DNA from: Syntrophomonas sp. UBA1376
GTDB taxonomy: Bacteria > Bacillota > Syntrophomonadia > Syntrophomonadales > Syntrophomonadaceae
NCBI GenBank assembly: GCA_002305535.1
Contig: DBRE01000087.1
Span: 1-13,663 of the forward strand
DNA: 13,663 nucleotides
Reading direction: 5' to 3'
A program made the position numbers and the translations under genes. Positions 7,103 through 13,663 of the stretch are shown piece after piece. Within the stretch, counting starts at the first letter, position 1; each line of letters starts with the position of its first letter. The notes under the pieces are model-generated. The model was not told where the DNA came from. It ran no database searches and saw only the letters and a program-made list of their open reading frames with translations.

Positions 7103-7210
7103 TTATACTAAAAGCAAATAATAGACCGCAACTCCCGCACCCATAGCTAGCAGTGCCCAGAGCAGTGTCCTCAGCATTTCAAATTTGACCTGCTTGACAA
7201 GTTCCTCCAA
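7103..7210 (-). CDS. Small single-pass membrane protein of 35 residues
   Basis: An unrecognised small gene starting at TTG (7208-7210) and ending at TAA (7103-7105). The product opens with an amphipathic charged stretch ('MEELVKQVKFEMLRT') followed by a hydrophobic span at about residues 16-35 (LLWALLAMGAGVAVYYLLLV), which runs to the C-terminus. Support for a real gene: AAGGAGG (complement of 7220-7226) lies 9 bases before the TTG; an extended -10 promoter lies at 7260-7265; and a strong terminator follows the stop. An ATT two bases upstream of the TTG is out of frame. The function is unknown; such proteins often bind to or regulate larger membrane complexes. It is downstream of the VanW-like gene on the same strand and could also be read from that operon. 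Confidence 0.7.
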   Translation of the reverse strand: MEELVKQVKFEMLRTLLWALLAMGAGVAVYYLLLV

Positions 7211-7259
7211 TGTTTAAAGCCTCCTTCTAAAAAGCTGCTATCTCTTTCAGGTTTTTTCT

Positions 7260-7288
7260 ATTATAACACAGCAGCGATAGTATGTAGA
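7260..7288 (-). promoter_or_regulatory. Extended -10 promoter of the small membrane protein gene
   Basis: On the minus strand, TGTTATAAT (-10 at complement of 7260-7265, with a TGn extension) is preceded at 17 bases by TCTACA (complement of 7283-7288), a 4 of 6 match to the -35 consensus. It sits just after the stop of the VanW-like gene. A weak GCTGCT/AGCAGC stem followed by five U's also spans this gap but has a long loop. Confidence 0.6.
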
Positions 7289-8452
7289 TTATTTGTTCTG
7301 AGTAATGGTCTTATCCGAACTACCCACCGGGCGGGGAGTACCAACTGGAGCAAGTTCTCCCAAGAGCTGGGTATCCTGAAGCTTATGGTCTATGAATTCA
7401 TGGCGATACAAATTGGGCGGGACTTGCCTCTCCTCCACAGCCTTTGGTGATGTAAGAAAAGGACTATAGGTCTTTGAAATTGCCACCTTTTTACCACCGG
7501 AGTGGGGTTGTCCGTAAATCCTGATCAGCCATTGATCACTCCCTGGGTATTGGTTTATGAATAAGGCAACCACATCTTGGGTAGGATTGTACAATTGCTG
7601 ATCAACAGCTTCGTAAATCAAGCCGGCTTCAGAGGCAGCCAGCTTCAAGGCTTCTTGCCATTGCACCGCCTTGGTCAGTCCCTTCTCTCCATAAGCATCG
7701 ATGCTGATGGCTACTGATTGTCCAGGTAGTATAACTTTTCCGGGAATGGCCCAACCTGTAACTGGAGTGACCGGGTACTCACTGCTGACGGGAACAGCAT
7801 GAACTGAAAGGAGTTCGGTGATAGAGCTGATTTCCTGTCTGGTTATGCGGGGTGCAATGGTCGTTTCCGGCCATATCACTTTTAACTGACCTTCCTTCAA
7901 TAATTTGCTGGTAAGGCTAACAGCCAGTTCAGCATCGATCTGCCTGCCCTGCTGTTCAGGATAATAGAGCAACTGTTCACCATGAAGCATTATCCGTGCA
8001 TCTACCGCCTCCCTCTTCTGGGCAAGAGTCAGGTTATAGATTCTCTGGCGCAGTTTATCATGGTCATATTTCCAAACAGGAGTCACCACCTGTTTCATCC
8101 CTCTATAAATACCGTGGTCTAATAATGACCAATCCGACACCGTAGTGTCAATTTTGCTTAGGGTAGCTGCGCTATCAAGTCTTATTCCCAAATCTGCTAG
8201 CTTTAAAGAGTAGCTATCCAGGCCTATTATATAGGTGAGTTCCATGGTTTCAGCTACACTATTTTCTTGCAGCTTATGCAGAGCTTCCGCTCGGGTCAAG
8301 TTGCCCAGATAGATTGGGCCTGCATAGAGGTTGCTCGGATAAACAGAAGCGTCCCGTCGGGCGAGTGCCAGGGACGCAACAAGAACAGTCACCACCAAAC
8401 CAATCATCAACCAGGCAATTATTCGGTAAGGTCTTTTGTGCTTATTCATCAT
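7289..8452 (-). CDS. Membrane-anchored VanW-like / peptidoglycan-binding-4-like protein
   Basis: A 387-residue protein with a short basic N-terminus and one membrane helix (about 12-31) and no visible cleavage site, so most of it should lie outside the membrane. Residues about 40-215 look like the N-terminal repeat region of VanW proteins ('AGPIYLGNLTRAEALHKL', 'LADLGIRLD', 'DARIMLHGEQLLYYPEQQG'). The following stretch has traces of a VanW domain ('VILPGQSVAISI', 'SEAGLIYEAVDQQLY') but lacks the GGGICQ-type signature. The C-terminal 60 residues are polar and probably disordered. A role at the cell wall is inferred; activity is unknown. Two Met codons are possible starts (8450 or 8447), preceded by a modest GGTGG. 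It is the last of three tightly spaced genes, 21 bases after the PRC-barrel gene. Confidence 0.7.
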   Translation of the reverse strand: MMNKHKRPYRIIAWLMIGLVVTVLVASLALARRDASVYPSNLYAGPIYLGNLTRAEALHKLQENSVAETMELTYIIGLDSYSLKLADLGIRLDSAATLSKIDTTVSDWSLLDHGIYRGMKQVVTPVWKYDHDKLRQRIYNLTLAQKREAVDARIMLHGEQLLYYPEQQGRQIDAELAVSLTSKLLKEGQLKVIWPETTIAPRITRQEISSITELLSVHAVPVSSEYPVTPVTGWAIPGKVILPGQSVAISIDAYGEKGLTKAVQWQEALKLAASEAGLIYEAVDQQLYNPTQDVVALFINQYPGSDQWLIRIYGQPHSGGKKVAISKTYSPFLTSPKAVEERQVPPNLYRHEFIDHKLQDTQLLGELAPVGTPRPVGSSDKTITQNK

Positions 8453-8473
8453 TGTTTAATGCCACCGATATAA

Positions 8474-9205
8474 TTATTTTACAATCTGTGATAACTCAAC
8501 AAATTTACCCTGCTGCTCAACCAGGTCGATCAAGGCTTCAGTAATTATAGTGCCTTCGGCTATGATAATCTGTCCATCCGAACCTCGTAAGTCACGAATG
8601 GCCTTCTTCCCAATCAAATATTCGCGCTGACGTTTCTTGAAAAGTGCTGCACCATCCGGTTCCCCTGCCGCTACCGGACTAGTACTGCTGGCTTCAACCG
8701 CGTTCTCAACCGGATAAGCTGCATCTTCAGAACTGACCGCCAAGTATTTGACCACCACTACCTCAGCTCCGAAGGTCAAAACCTGCTCAGCATCAAGTTC
8801 TTCAACTCCAGCTCCATCAGACCGCTCAAAAAACAGGCGGGTTATCGCCCCGGAGTTTTCATCCAGCTCATATTCATTGACTTTGCCGATAATATCTCCC
8901 TTATCAGTTAGTAAGCGGGTATTCTTTAACTGAACATTACGTTGCAGCAGGTCGTTGGCTTTGGCAGCATCAGCGATGGAGGTAATGTTACTCTGGCTCT
9001 CAGTGGTAACCGCATGGTCACCGATTCCCATGACTTTGTCAAAGGGTAAAATACGGGCTCCTATATACCAACTCCCGTCGCTCACCAGTAAATAGTCTAC
9101 TTTACCTTCCTCTGGGTTTATTACCAAGTCTTTTACCTGCCCCACTTGACGCCCATCAATTACGGAGAAAACTGATAGCCCAACAATATCCTGTGTCTTT
9201 TTCAT
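8474..9205 (-). CDS. PRC-barrel domain protein (two barrels plus C-terminal segment)
   Basis: A 243-residue soluble protein. A first PRC-barrel covers about residues 5-75 ('IVGLSVFSVIDGRQVGQVKDLVINPEEGKVDYLLV') and a second about 90-160 ('LKNTRLLTDKGDIIGKVNEYELDENSGAITRLFFE'). An acidic Ala/Ser linker follows, and then a conserved-looking tail ('YLIGKKAIRDLRGSDGQIIIAEGTIITEALIDLV'). PRC barrels occur in RimM, in photosynthetic reaction centre subunit H and in many stand-alone proteins that bind protein or RNA partners. No enzyme activity is indicated. The gene is 21 bases after the acidic membrane protein gene and 21 bases before the VanW-like gene, so the three are one operon, perhaps a spore or envelope system (inference). 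Confidence 0.85.
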   Translation of the reverse strand: MKKTQDIVGLSVFSVIDGRQVGQVKDLVINPEEGKVDYLLVSDGSWYIGARILPFDKVMGIGDHAVTTESQSNITSIADAAKANDLLQRNVQLKNTRLLTDKGDIIGKVNEYELDENSGAITRLFFERSDGAGVEELDAEQVLTFGAEVVVVKYLAVSSEDAAYPVENAVEASSTSPVAAGEPDGAALFKKRQREYLIGKKAIRDLRGSDGQIIIAEGTIITEALIDLVEQQGKFVELSQIVK

Positions 9206-9226
9206 TTGATCCTAACCTCCATCGGC

Positions 9227-10579
9227 TCATGCCAGCATTTTTTCCCGAACTTTTATACGCACGAAGCGTGGTACTTCGAAGATTGGAGTATCTGCCATTC
9301 CCAATCGGGTAAGCTCGTCTGCTAATAAACTATTATATTGCTTTTGTTGGCGCAATTCCATTACTACATCAGGTTGTCCGTCAATATTCTGAATCAGATC
9401 GTCTAAAACATCCTCTGCTCGTTCATAATCCCCCATACCTTGAAGAATACCAACCAATTCCATCCCTAGCAAGTGTTTCAGCTCATTATCATAGGTGGAT
9501 CGCAGTGCTCTGGCAAAGCTGTCCACTGCCAAACCCATATCTCCCCGGGACTTGGCTTCAAACCCCAGTTCTATCCAATCCACCACCTCAGAATCTTCAA
9601 CTGATTTGTCTGCCACAGCTTCATCCGCTATTAGCACCGGTATTTCTTCCAGCTCGATCTGCTGCGTAACACTATCTGCCTTGTGATCGTCTTCTTCTAT
9701 TGGTGAAGAATCGCTGTAAACCTCAACTGGGCTCACCTGTTCTGGGGCAATACTTACTTCTTCAGGCTGCGAATCAGGTTCTGGGATTATTATAGCAGCC
9801 TCATCCGAAGCTGAAACAGGCTCTTGGGCTATAATAACTTCATCAGTTGTTGTAACTATGTCTGGGCTTGGCAGAATGATCTGCTCAGTGGATAAGGTCT
9901 CTTCCCGGTAATGATCGGCTGCTCCTTTATCATGTTCCTTGGGTGAACTGCTGTCATCATCTTCCTTAGCCATGACTGGTGCTACTTCAGCGGGGATCAT
10001 GGCCTCCACCACCAGGTCGTCCCCGGAGACATCAGTTATTTCGTCATCAGTTGGGGCAGAAGTGTCAGATAATAGGTTAGTATCAGCGATAGTGTCACTA
10101 TAAACCACCTCAACTGGTAAGTCATGGCTAGCATCATCGCCAACTGCTACTGGACAGGGGGTCACAGCATCCGGCAGGCTTGAATCGCTGGCAACCTCTG
10201 CCGGCAATTGGATCTCGGGTTGCTGCGACTTAGCAGCAGTCGATGTCAGAGAGAAAATGGCGGTTTCCCCACCAGCGGAGGTTAAAGATGATTCGCCGGC
10301 TAACTCCGGACTGAGCTCATCCCTTTGCCGGGAGGTATTAAAGATTGCCGGTTTGCTGATTATCATGATCAGGACTATCAACATGACACCATAAACCATG
10401 ATGGTAACACTAGTTCCCAGGTGTTGAATGCTAAAAGGAAATGCTGTGATCATCAGATAAGATAGAATCAAAACCATAATTGTGGTGATTATATCAAAGC
10501 CATCCTGGTATAGCAGGTAGGCAATCCAGCAAGCAATAGGAATAAACACCAGACTAACATAAAGTAAATATTCAGTCAT
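9227..10579 (-). CDS. Three-helix membrane protein with acidic linker and TPR-like C-terminus
   Basis: I do not recognise the family. The 450-residue product has three membrane helices (about 4-24, 29-47, 56-76). A long disordered linker (about 85-330) is rich in Asp, Glu, Ser, Pro and Val. The helical C-terminal part (about 334-450) resembles tetratricopeptide repeats ('ELGFEAKSRGDMGLAVDSFARAL', 'LQGMGDYERAEDVLDDLI'). The linker holds three imperfect repeats: DEVIIAQEPVS, DEAAIIIPEPDS and EEVSIAPEQVS. I chose the ATG at 10577-10579 because AAAGGGGAT precedes it; a start at 10600 would place that site inside the gene and add seven residues. The layout suggests a membrane scaffold that holds a protein-binding domain away from the membrane. 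It is the first gene of the three-gene operon; no clear promoter was found upstream. Confidence 0.8.
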   Translation of the reverse strand: MTEYLLYVSLVFIPIACWIAYLLYQDGFDIITTIMVLILSYLMITAFPFSIQHLGTSVTIMVYGVMLIVLIMIISKPAIFNTSRQRDELSPELAGESSLTSAGGETAIFSLTSTAAKSQQPEIQLPAEVASDSSLPDAVTPCPVAVGDDASHDLPVEVVYSDTIADTNLLSDTSAPTDDEITDVSGDDLVVEAMIPAEVAPVMAKEDDDSSSPKEHDKGAADHYREETLSTEQIILPSPDIVTTTDEVIIAQEPVSASDEAAIIIPEPDSQPEEVSIAPEQVSPVEVYSDSSPIEEDDHKADSVTQQIELEEIPVLIADEAVADKSVEDSEVVDWIELGFEAKSRGDMGLAVDSFARALRSTYDNELKHLLGMELVGILQGMGDYERAEDVLDDLIQNIDGQPDVVMELRQQKQYNSLLADELTRLGMADTPIFEVPRFVRIKVREKMLA

Positions 10580-10757
10580 TGCTATCCCCTTTCCCCACAT
10601 TTAGCTTCAATTATGTTAATTTCCACAATTACACCTATTTCTCCTGTCTATCTTTGCATTTATTTTTATGAATTCTGGAAACTTATTCATATTGGAGGGT
10701 TTTTCTTCATAAGTAATTAAGTGATAATATAGTTTTTTATTTTTATTTAAGAAGGAT

Positions 10758-10771
10758 TTCACATAAGTGAA
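10758..10771. promoter_or_regulatory. Palindrome in thiolase leader, possible operator
   Basis: TTCAC-ATAA-GTGAA is a perfect 5+5 palindrome at 10758-10771, about 80 bases before the thiolase start and downstream of an AT-rich stretch with a possible -10 (GATAAT, 10723-10728). It could be a repressor site; no regulator can be assigned from sequence. Confidence 0.35.
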
Positions 10772-10795
10772 GGCGAATTAATGTTATGGTGTGGT

Positions 10796-10814
10796 CAGGC
10801 ATTTTTAATGCCTG
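10796..10814 (+). promoter_or_regulatory. Short hairpin in the thiolase leader
   Basis: CAGGCATT (10796-10803) pairs perfectly with AATGCCTG (10807-10814) around a TTT loop, 38 bases before the thiolase ATG. No U-run follows, so it is not a terminator. It may stabilise the 5' end of the mRNA. The rest of the 273-base gap between the divergent genes (10580-10852) is AT-rich and shows no other gene. Confidence 0.55.
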
Positions 10815-10852
10815 TGTGTAGAGCGAATAATTTTTACTAAGGGGGAAATTTA

Positions 10853-12136
10853 ATGCAGAATGTTTATGTAGTGGAGGCTGCACGTACACCAGTGGCTCGT
10901 GCAGGAAAACAATCCTGGTTTACCAATGTTCGTGCGGATGAGTTGACCGCGATCGTCTTCAGAGAACTAAGAAAAAGAGTCGGCCTAGAAGACAAAGCCA
11001 AGCAAGGTATCATCGATGACGTAGTCTGGGCTGCTACTGCCAATGCTTTCATGGAACAAGGTCTGAACATGGGCCGTCTGTCCTGGATCCTTTCCGATGG
11101 TTCCTATGATGTTCCCGGTTGTACCGTAGACCGCTTCTGCGCGTCCGGCCTCAACTCCATCCAGTTTGCCATCGCCACCATGATGGTTGGCTGGGGCGGA
11201 GACGTTCAGTTTGCCGGCGGAGTTCAGCACATGACTCATATACCCATGGGCGCTGGCGCCGATGTTCATCCTGATCTGGGCAATTACATGAACATGATGG
11301 CCATCAACATGGGCTATACCGCAGAAATCGTAGCCCGCCGCTTCAACATCAGCCGGGAAGCTCAGGATCAGTTTGCTATGGAATCCCATCAGAAATGTGC
11401 CGCTGCTCAGGCTGCCAACAAGACCAAAGACACCATCATCCCCATCAAGGTTAAAGTCCCTGCCAAGAGTACCAAGAATGATCCTAACCCTCATAAAATG
11501 GAAGCCCTTTATACTGCTACCGATCATCTTGCTAAAGCTGCTGCCGAAAAAGGCGAAGAGCTGGCTGAAGTTATCGTAGCTCGCGACCAGGGCGTACGTC
11601 CGGAAACCACTATGGAAACTTTAGCCGGAATGGCTCCTGTTTTCATGCAGGATGAAGCTGCTACCGTTACTGCCGGTAACTCCTCTCAGATAAATGACGC
11701 TGCTGCTGGTGTAGTTTTAGCTACTGATGAAGGTGCCAAAGCTCTAGGCAAGAAACCGATCATGAAGATGGTCAGCTGGGCTGTAATCGGTCTGGAACCT
11801 GACATCATGGGTATCGGCCCCTCCCTGGCTATTCCCAAGGTCTTGAAGAGAGCCGGGATGACCAAGGATCAGATCGGACTGTGGGAAGTCAACGAAGCTT
11901 TCGCTTCCCAGTCAGTTTACTGCCAGCAAACCCTGGGCCTACCCAAAGATCGCCTGAACCTATGGGGTTCCGGAATTTCCATCGGCCATCCCCTGGCCTG
12001 CACCGGTGCTCGTATTGCCACCGACATCACCGCTCTCTTCAAGGATCCCGACTATGCTGATGTAGAATACATTGTTGAGTCAATGTGTATCGGTCATGGT
12101 CATGGTGCTGCTGCTATCTGGCAGAGAGTGAAATAG
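10853..12136 (+). CDS. Acetyl-CoA C-acetyltransferase (thiolase)
   Basis: A 427-residue cytoplasmic thiolase that cleaves 3-ketoacyl-CoA with CoA (last step of beta-oxidation) or joins two acetyl-CoA units. The nucleophile is C96 in 'VDRFCASGLNS', with N347 in 'VNEAFA', H379 in 'IGHPLACTGAR' and the second catalytic cysteine C412 in 'SMCIGHGHGAA'. Around the active site some common residues differ: 'GHPLACTGAR' instead of the frequent GHPLGATGAR, and 'CIGHGHG' instead of CxGxGxG with small residues. This points to a distinct subfamily. Strong SD (AAGGGGGAA), strongly biased codons and a textbook terminator suggest high expression as a single gene. In a fatty-acid-oxidising anaerobe it would act in butyrate or longer-chain beta-oxidation; direction of the reaction is inferred. 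Confidence 0.95.
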   Translation: MQNVYVVEAARTPVARAGKQSWFTNVRADELTAIVFRELRKRVGLEDKAKQGIIDDVVWAATANAFMEQGLNMGRLSWILSDGSYDVPGCTVDRFCASGLNSIQFAIATMMVGWGGDVQFAGGVQHMTHIPMGAGADVHPDLGNYMNMMAINMGYTAEIVARRFNISREAQDQFAMESHQKCAAAQAANKTKDTIIPIKVKVPAKSTKNDPNPHKMEALYTATDHLAKAAAEKGEELAEVIVARDQGVRPETTMETLAGMAPVFMQDEAATVTAGNSSQINDAAAGVVLATDEGAKALGKKPIMKMVSWAVIGLEPDIMGIGPSLAIPKVLKRAGMTKDQIGLWEVNEAFASQSVYCQQTLGLPKDRLNLWGSGISIGHPLACTGARIATDITALFKDPDYADVEYIVESMCIGHGHGAAAIWQRVK

Positions 12137-12159
12137 TTCTAAAACAACAGTTCTAATCA

Positions 12160-12190
12160 AGCGGGAAACTTTCTAGTTTCCCGCTTTTTT
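12160..12190 (+). terminator. Rho-independent terminator of the thiolase gene
   Basis: AGCGGGAAACT (12160-12170) and AGTTTCCCGCT (12175-12185) form a perfect 11-pair stem with a TTCT loop, followed by TTTTT to 12190. It lies 24 bases after the stop codon. Confidence 0.97.
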
Positions 12191-12267
12191 GTTCCAAAGC
12201 ATGCCTTGCTCCTGTATAAAATCCCTTTCCTCAAGATAAGCTACTAAAAACAGCCGGGGGGAATTAT

Positions 12268-13116
12268 ATGAGAACTCTGTGGAAAGGCGCTGTCAGCTTT
12301 GGCTTGGTCAATATTCCAATCAAAATGTATGTGGCTACCGAACACAAGGATATTAAGTTCAATTTTCTGCATAAAGAGTGCATGAACCCCATTCAGTATC
12401 GCAAGTTCTGTCCCCACTGTGACCGGGAGATAGCCAGCGAAGAAATTGTGCGGGGCTACGAATACCAGAAGGGTAGCTATGTGGTCATCAATGAAGAGGA
12501 TCTGGAACGTATTCCACTGGAAAACACCAAAACCATTGATATACTCGATTTTGTAGACCTGACCCAGGTGGATCCCATTTATTTCGACAAAACTTATTAT
12601 CTGGAACCCTCCCAGGGTGGTGAAAAGGCTTACGGCCTGCTAGTCGAAGCCATGTCCCAAACTGGTAAGGTAGCCATTGCTAAAGTAATGATCCGTTCCA
12701 AACAATCCCTGGCGGCTCTGCGGATAAAAGACCAAGTACTGATCATGGAGACCATTTTTTGGCCCGATGAGATTCGTTCCCCTTCGGCACTGAACCTGGG
12801 AGTAGATCGAAGTAAACTCCATGACAATGAAATAAAAATGGCGGTAAGTCTGATCGAAAACCTGTCAACCAGTTTTGAACCAGCCAAATATCAGAATGAG
12901 TATCGTCAGACTTTATGGGAACTGATCGAAAGCAAGATCGTCGGCAAAGAAGTAGTTGCGGCTGCCCCGGTTGCTGATCGCGACAATGTGGTGGATTTAA
13001 TGGAAGCCTTGAAAGCCAGTGTCAAACTAGCTGAAGAAACCCGCCAGGCTGATCAGGCAAATTCCAAATCCAATAAAGCTACCCGCAGCCGTCGCAAAAC
13101 CAAAACGGGAAGTTAA
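12268..13116 (+). CDS. ku: Non-homologous end-joining protein Ku
   Basis: A 282-residue bacterial Ku, which forms a homodimeric ring on broken DNA ends and recruits LigD. The N-terminus 'MRTLWKGAVSFGLVNIPIKMY' is the family hallmark. It is followed by 'FLHKECMNPIQYRKFCPHC' with C38, C48 and C51, then 'YEYQKGSYVVINEEDLE', 'YFDKTYYLEP' and 'YGLLVEAM'. The C-terminal tail is rich in Lys/Arg ('RSRRKTKTGS'), as in Ku proteins whose tails contact DNA. A G-rich ribosome binding site (GGGGGG) lies six bases before the ATG. The ligase gene begins six bases after the stop, so ku-ligD is an operon. In spore formers this pair repairs breaks in germinating spores; a sigma-G promoter could not be confirmed here. 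Confidence 0.97.
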   Translation: MRTLWKGAVSFGLVNIPIKMYVATEHKDIKFNFLHKECMNPIQYRKFCPHCDREIASEEIVRGYEYQKGSYVVINEEDLERIPLENTKTIDILDFVDLTQVDPIYFDKTYYLEPSQGGEKAYGLLVEAMSQTGKVAIAKVMIRSKQSLAALRIKDQVLIMETIFWPDEIRSPSALNLGVDRSKLHDNEIKMAVSLIENLSTSFEPAKYQNEYRQTLWELIESKIVGKEVVAAAPVADRDNVVDLMEALKASVKLAEETRQADQANSKSNKATRSRRKTKTGS

Positions 13117-13122
13117 TTCGTT

Positions 13123-13663
13123 ATGCAGGTCAAGAGTGATTTGGATCTGATCGACCCTATGATGCCCATACTGGTAAAAGACATCACTGAAGGTGCTGAC
13201 TATGTTTATCAGGTCAAATGGGACGGAGTGCGTATGCTGGCTTACCTGTCTTCAGGTAAAGTCACCTTGTTCAATAAGCGCGGTAACCTGCGTACGGAAC
13301 AATATCCTGAACTGCAGGAACTCACCGCTCTGCTGAGAATACCAGAGGCCATCGTGGATGGAGAATTAGTGGTTTTGAAAACGGGCAAGCCTAACTTTCC
13401 GGCTATTTTGAGAAGGGATTTGTGCGGTAGCCGACAAGTCAACCAGGTAAGGGCACTTTATCCGGTTCATTATATGGTTTTCGATATGCCCTTCGCCAAC
13501 CGGGACATAAGGGCTCTGCCTTTGTTGGAACGTCAATCGGTTTTAAGCCGAACTTTAGATGAAAACGAATGGGTGCAAACCGTAGAAAATTTTTCGGAAG
13601 GAGCCAGCCTATTTGCCGCTATCAAAGAGCAGGACATGGAAGGGATAGTCATCAAACGTGCTT
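13123..13663 (+). CDS. ligD: ATP-dependent DNA ligase, LigD type, N-terminal part (3' end outside window)
   Basis: The open frame of 180 codons runs off the window. It begins directly with an adenylation domain. Motif I is 'KWDGVR' with the AMP-accepting lysine K32; motif III-like 'VDGELVVL', motif IV-like 'MVFDMPF' and motif V 'EGIVIKR' follow in order. This is the ATP-dependent ligase that seals breaks held by Ku. No polymerase or nuclease domain precedes the ligase domain; whether one follows, or whether separate genes supply them, lies outside the window. The ATG at 13123 is six bases after the ku stop, with GGGAAG inside the end of ku as its ribosome binding site, so translation is probably coupled. 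Confidence 0.93.
   Translation, partial: MQVKSDLDLIDPMMPILVKDITEGADYVYQVKWDGVRMLAYLSSGKVTLFNKRGNLRTEQYPELQELTALLRIPEAIVDGELVVLKTGKPNFPAILRRDLCGSRQVNQVRALYPVHYMVFDMPFANRDIRALPLLERQSVLSRTLDENEWVQTVENFSEGASLFAAIKEQDMEGIVIKRA

Noticed and set aside
10781..10840. A 19-residue open frame in the thiolase leader (possible leader peptide)
   Set aside because: The ribosome binding site is weak, the frame contains the hairpin, and there is no terminator/antiterminator pair after it. Its residues do not suggest an attenuation mechanism.
10985..11527. A 180-residue open frame on the minus strand inside the thiolase gene
   Set aside because: It is fully antisense to a certain, strongly codon-biased gene, and no ribosome binding site or known protein pattern was seen. 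Codon bias of the thiolase explains the open frame.
12213..12246. Possible sigma-G promoter of ku (TGTATA and GCTACTA)
   Set aside because: The spacing of 21 bases is too long for sigma-G promoters and the -10 matches only partly.
1..13663. CRISPR arrays, tRNA or rRNA genes, transposase genes, phage genes
   Set aside because: No spaced repeats, cloverleaf-like sequences or recombinase motifs were seen on either strand; the window reads as ordinary chromosomal genes apart from the two repeat elements.

Overview
The window looks like chromosomal DNA of an anaerobic, low-to-medium GC member of the Bacillota (Clostridia). A syntrophic fatty-acid oxidiser such as a Syntrophomonadaceae member is my best guess. 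This is an inference from gene content and protein style: a strong stand-alone thiolase gene, Ku/LigD repair as in spore formers, PRC-barrel proteins, AGGAGG-type ribosome binding sites, and TTG/GTG starts. No organism name can be proven from the sequence alone.

Left block (1-3519, + strand): a signalling operon with overlapping genes. It holds the tail of a metallo-beta-lactamase-fold hydrolase, a GAF/HD-GYP protein (likely c-di-GMP phosphodiesterase) joined to it by an ATGA overlap, and a CHASE2-type membrane class III nucleotidyl cyclase with a complete adenylate-cyclase residue set. The cyclase start is uncertain; a strong ribosome binding site points to an ATT codon that overlaps the upstream stop. 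A long, nearly perfect inverted repeat lies between this operon and the convergent mnmA gene (tRNA 2-thiouridylase, - strand). A different inverted-repeat element lies just upstream of mnmA, before rarA (AAA+ replication/recombination ATPase, + strand).

Middle block (6255-10579, - strand): first comes a csoR-like regulator plus trxA operon. It has a clear sigma-A promoter and a palindromic operator that also contains the regulator's own ribosome binding site. Upstream is a 35-codon membrane-protein gene with its own promoter, ribosome binding site and terminator. Beyond it is a tight three-gene envelope-type operon: a membrane protein with an acidic linker and TPR-like tail, a two-domain PRC-barrel protein, and a membrane-anchored VanW-like protein lacking the usual VanW signature.

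Right block (10853-13663, + strand): an acetyl-CoA acetyltransferase (thiolase) with a structured leader and a textbook terminator, then ku followed by the start of an ATP-dependent DNA ligase (LigD-type). This is a two-gene non-homologous end-joining operon cut by the window edge.

The points most worth checking are the csoR-trxA regulatory unit, the 35-aa membrane protein, the 99-bp inverted-repeat element, the triple signalling operon with a possible ATT start, and the uncharacterised envelope operon.
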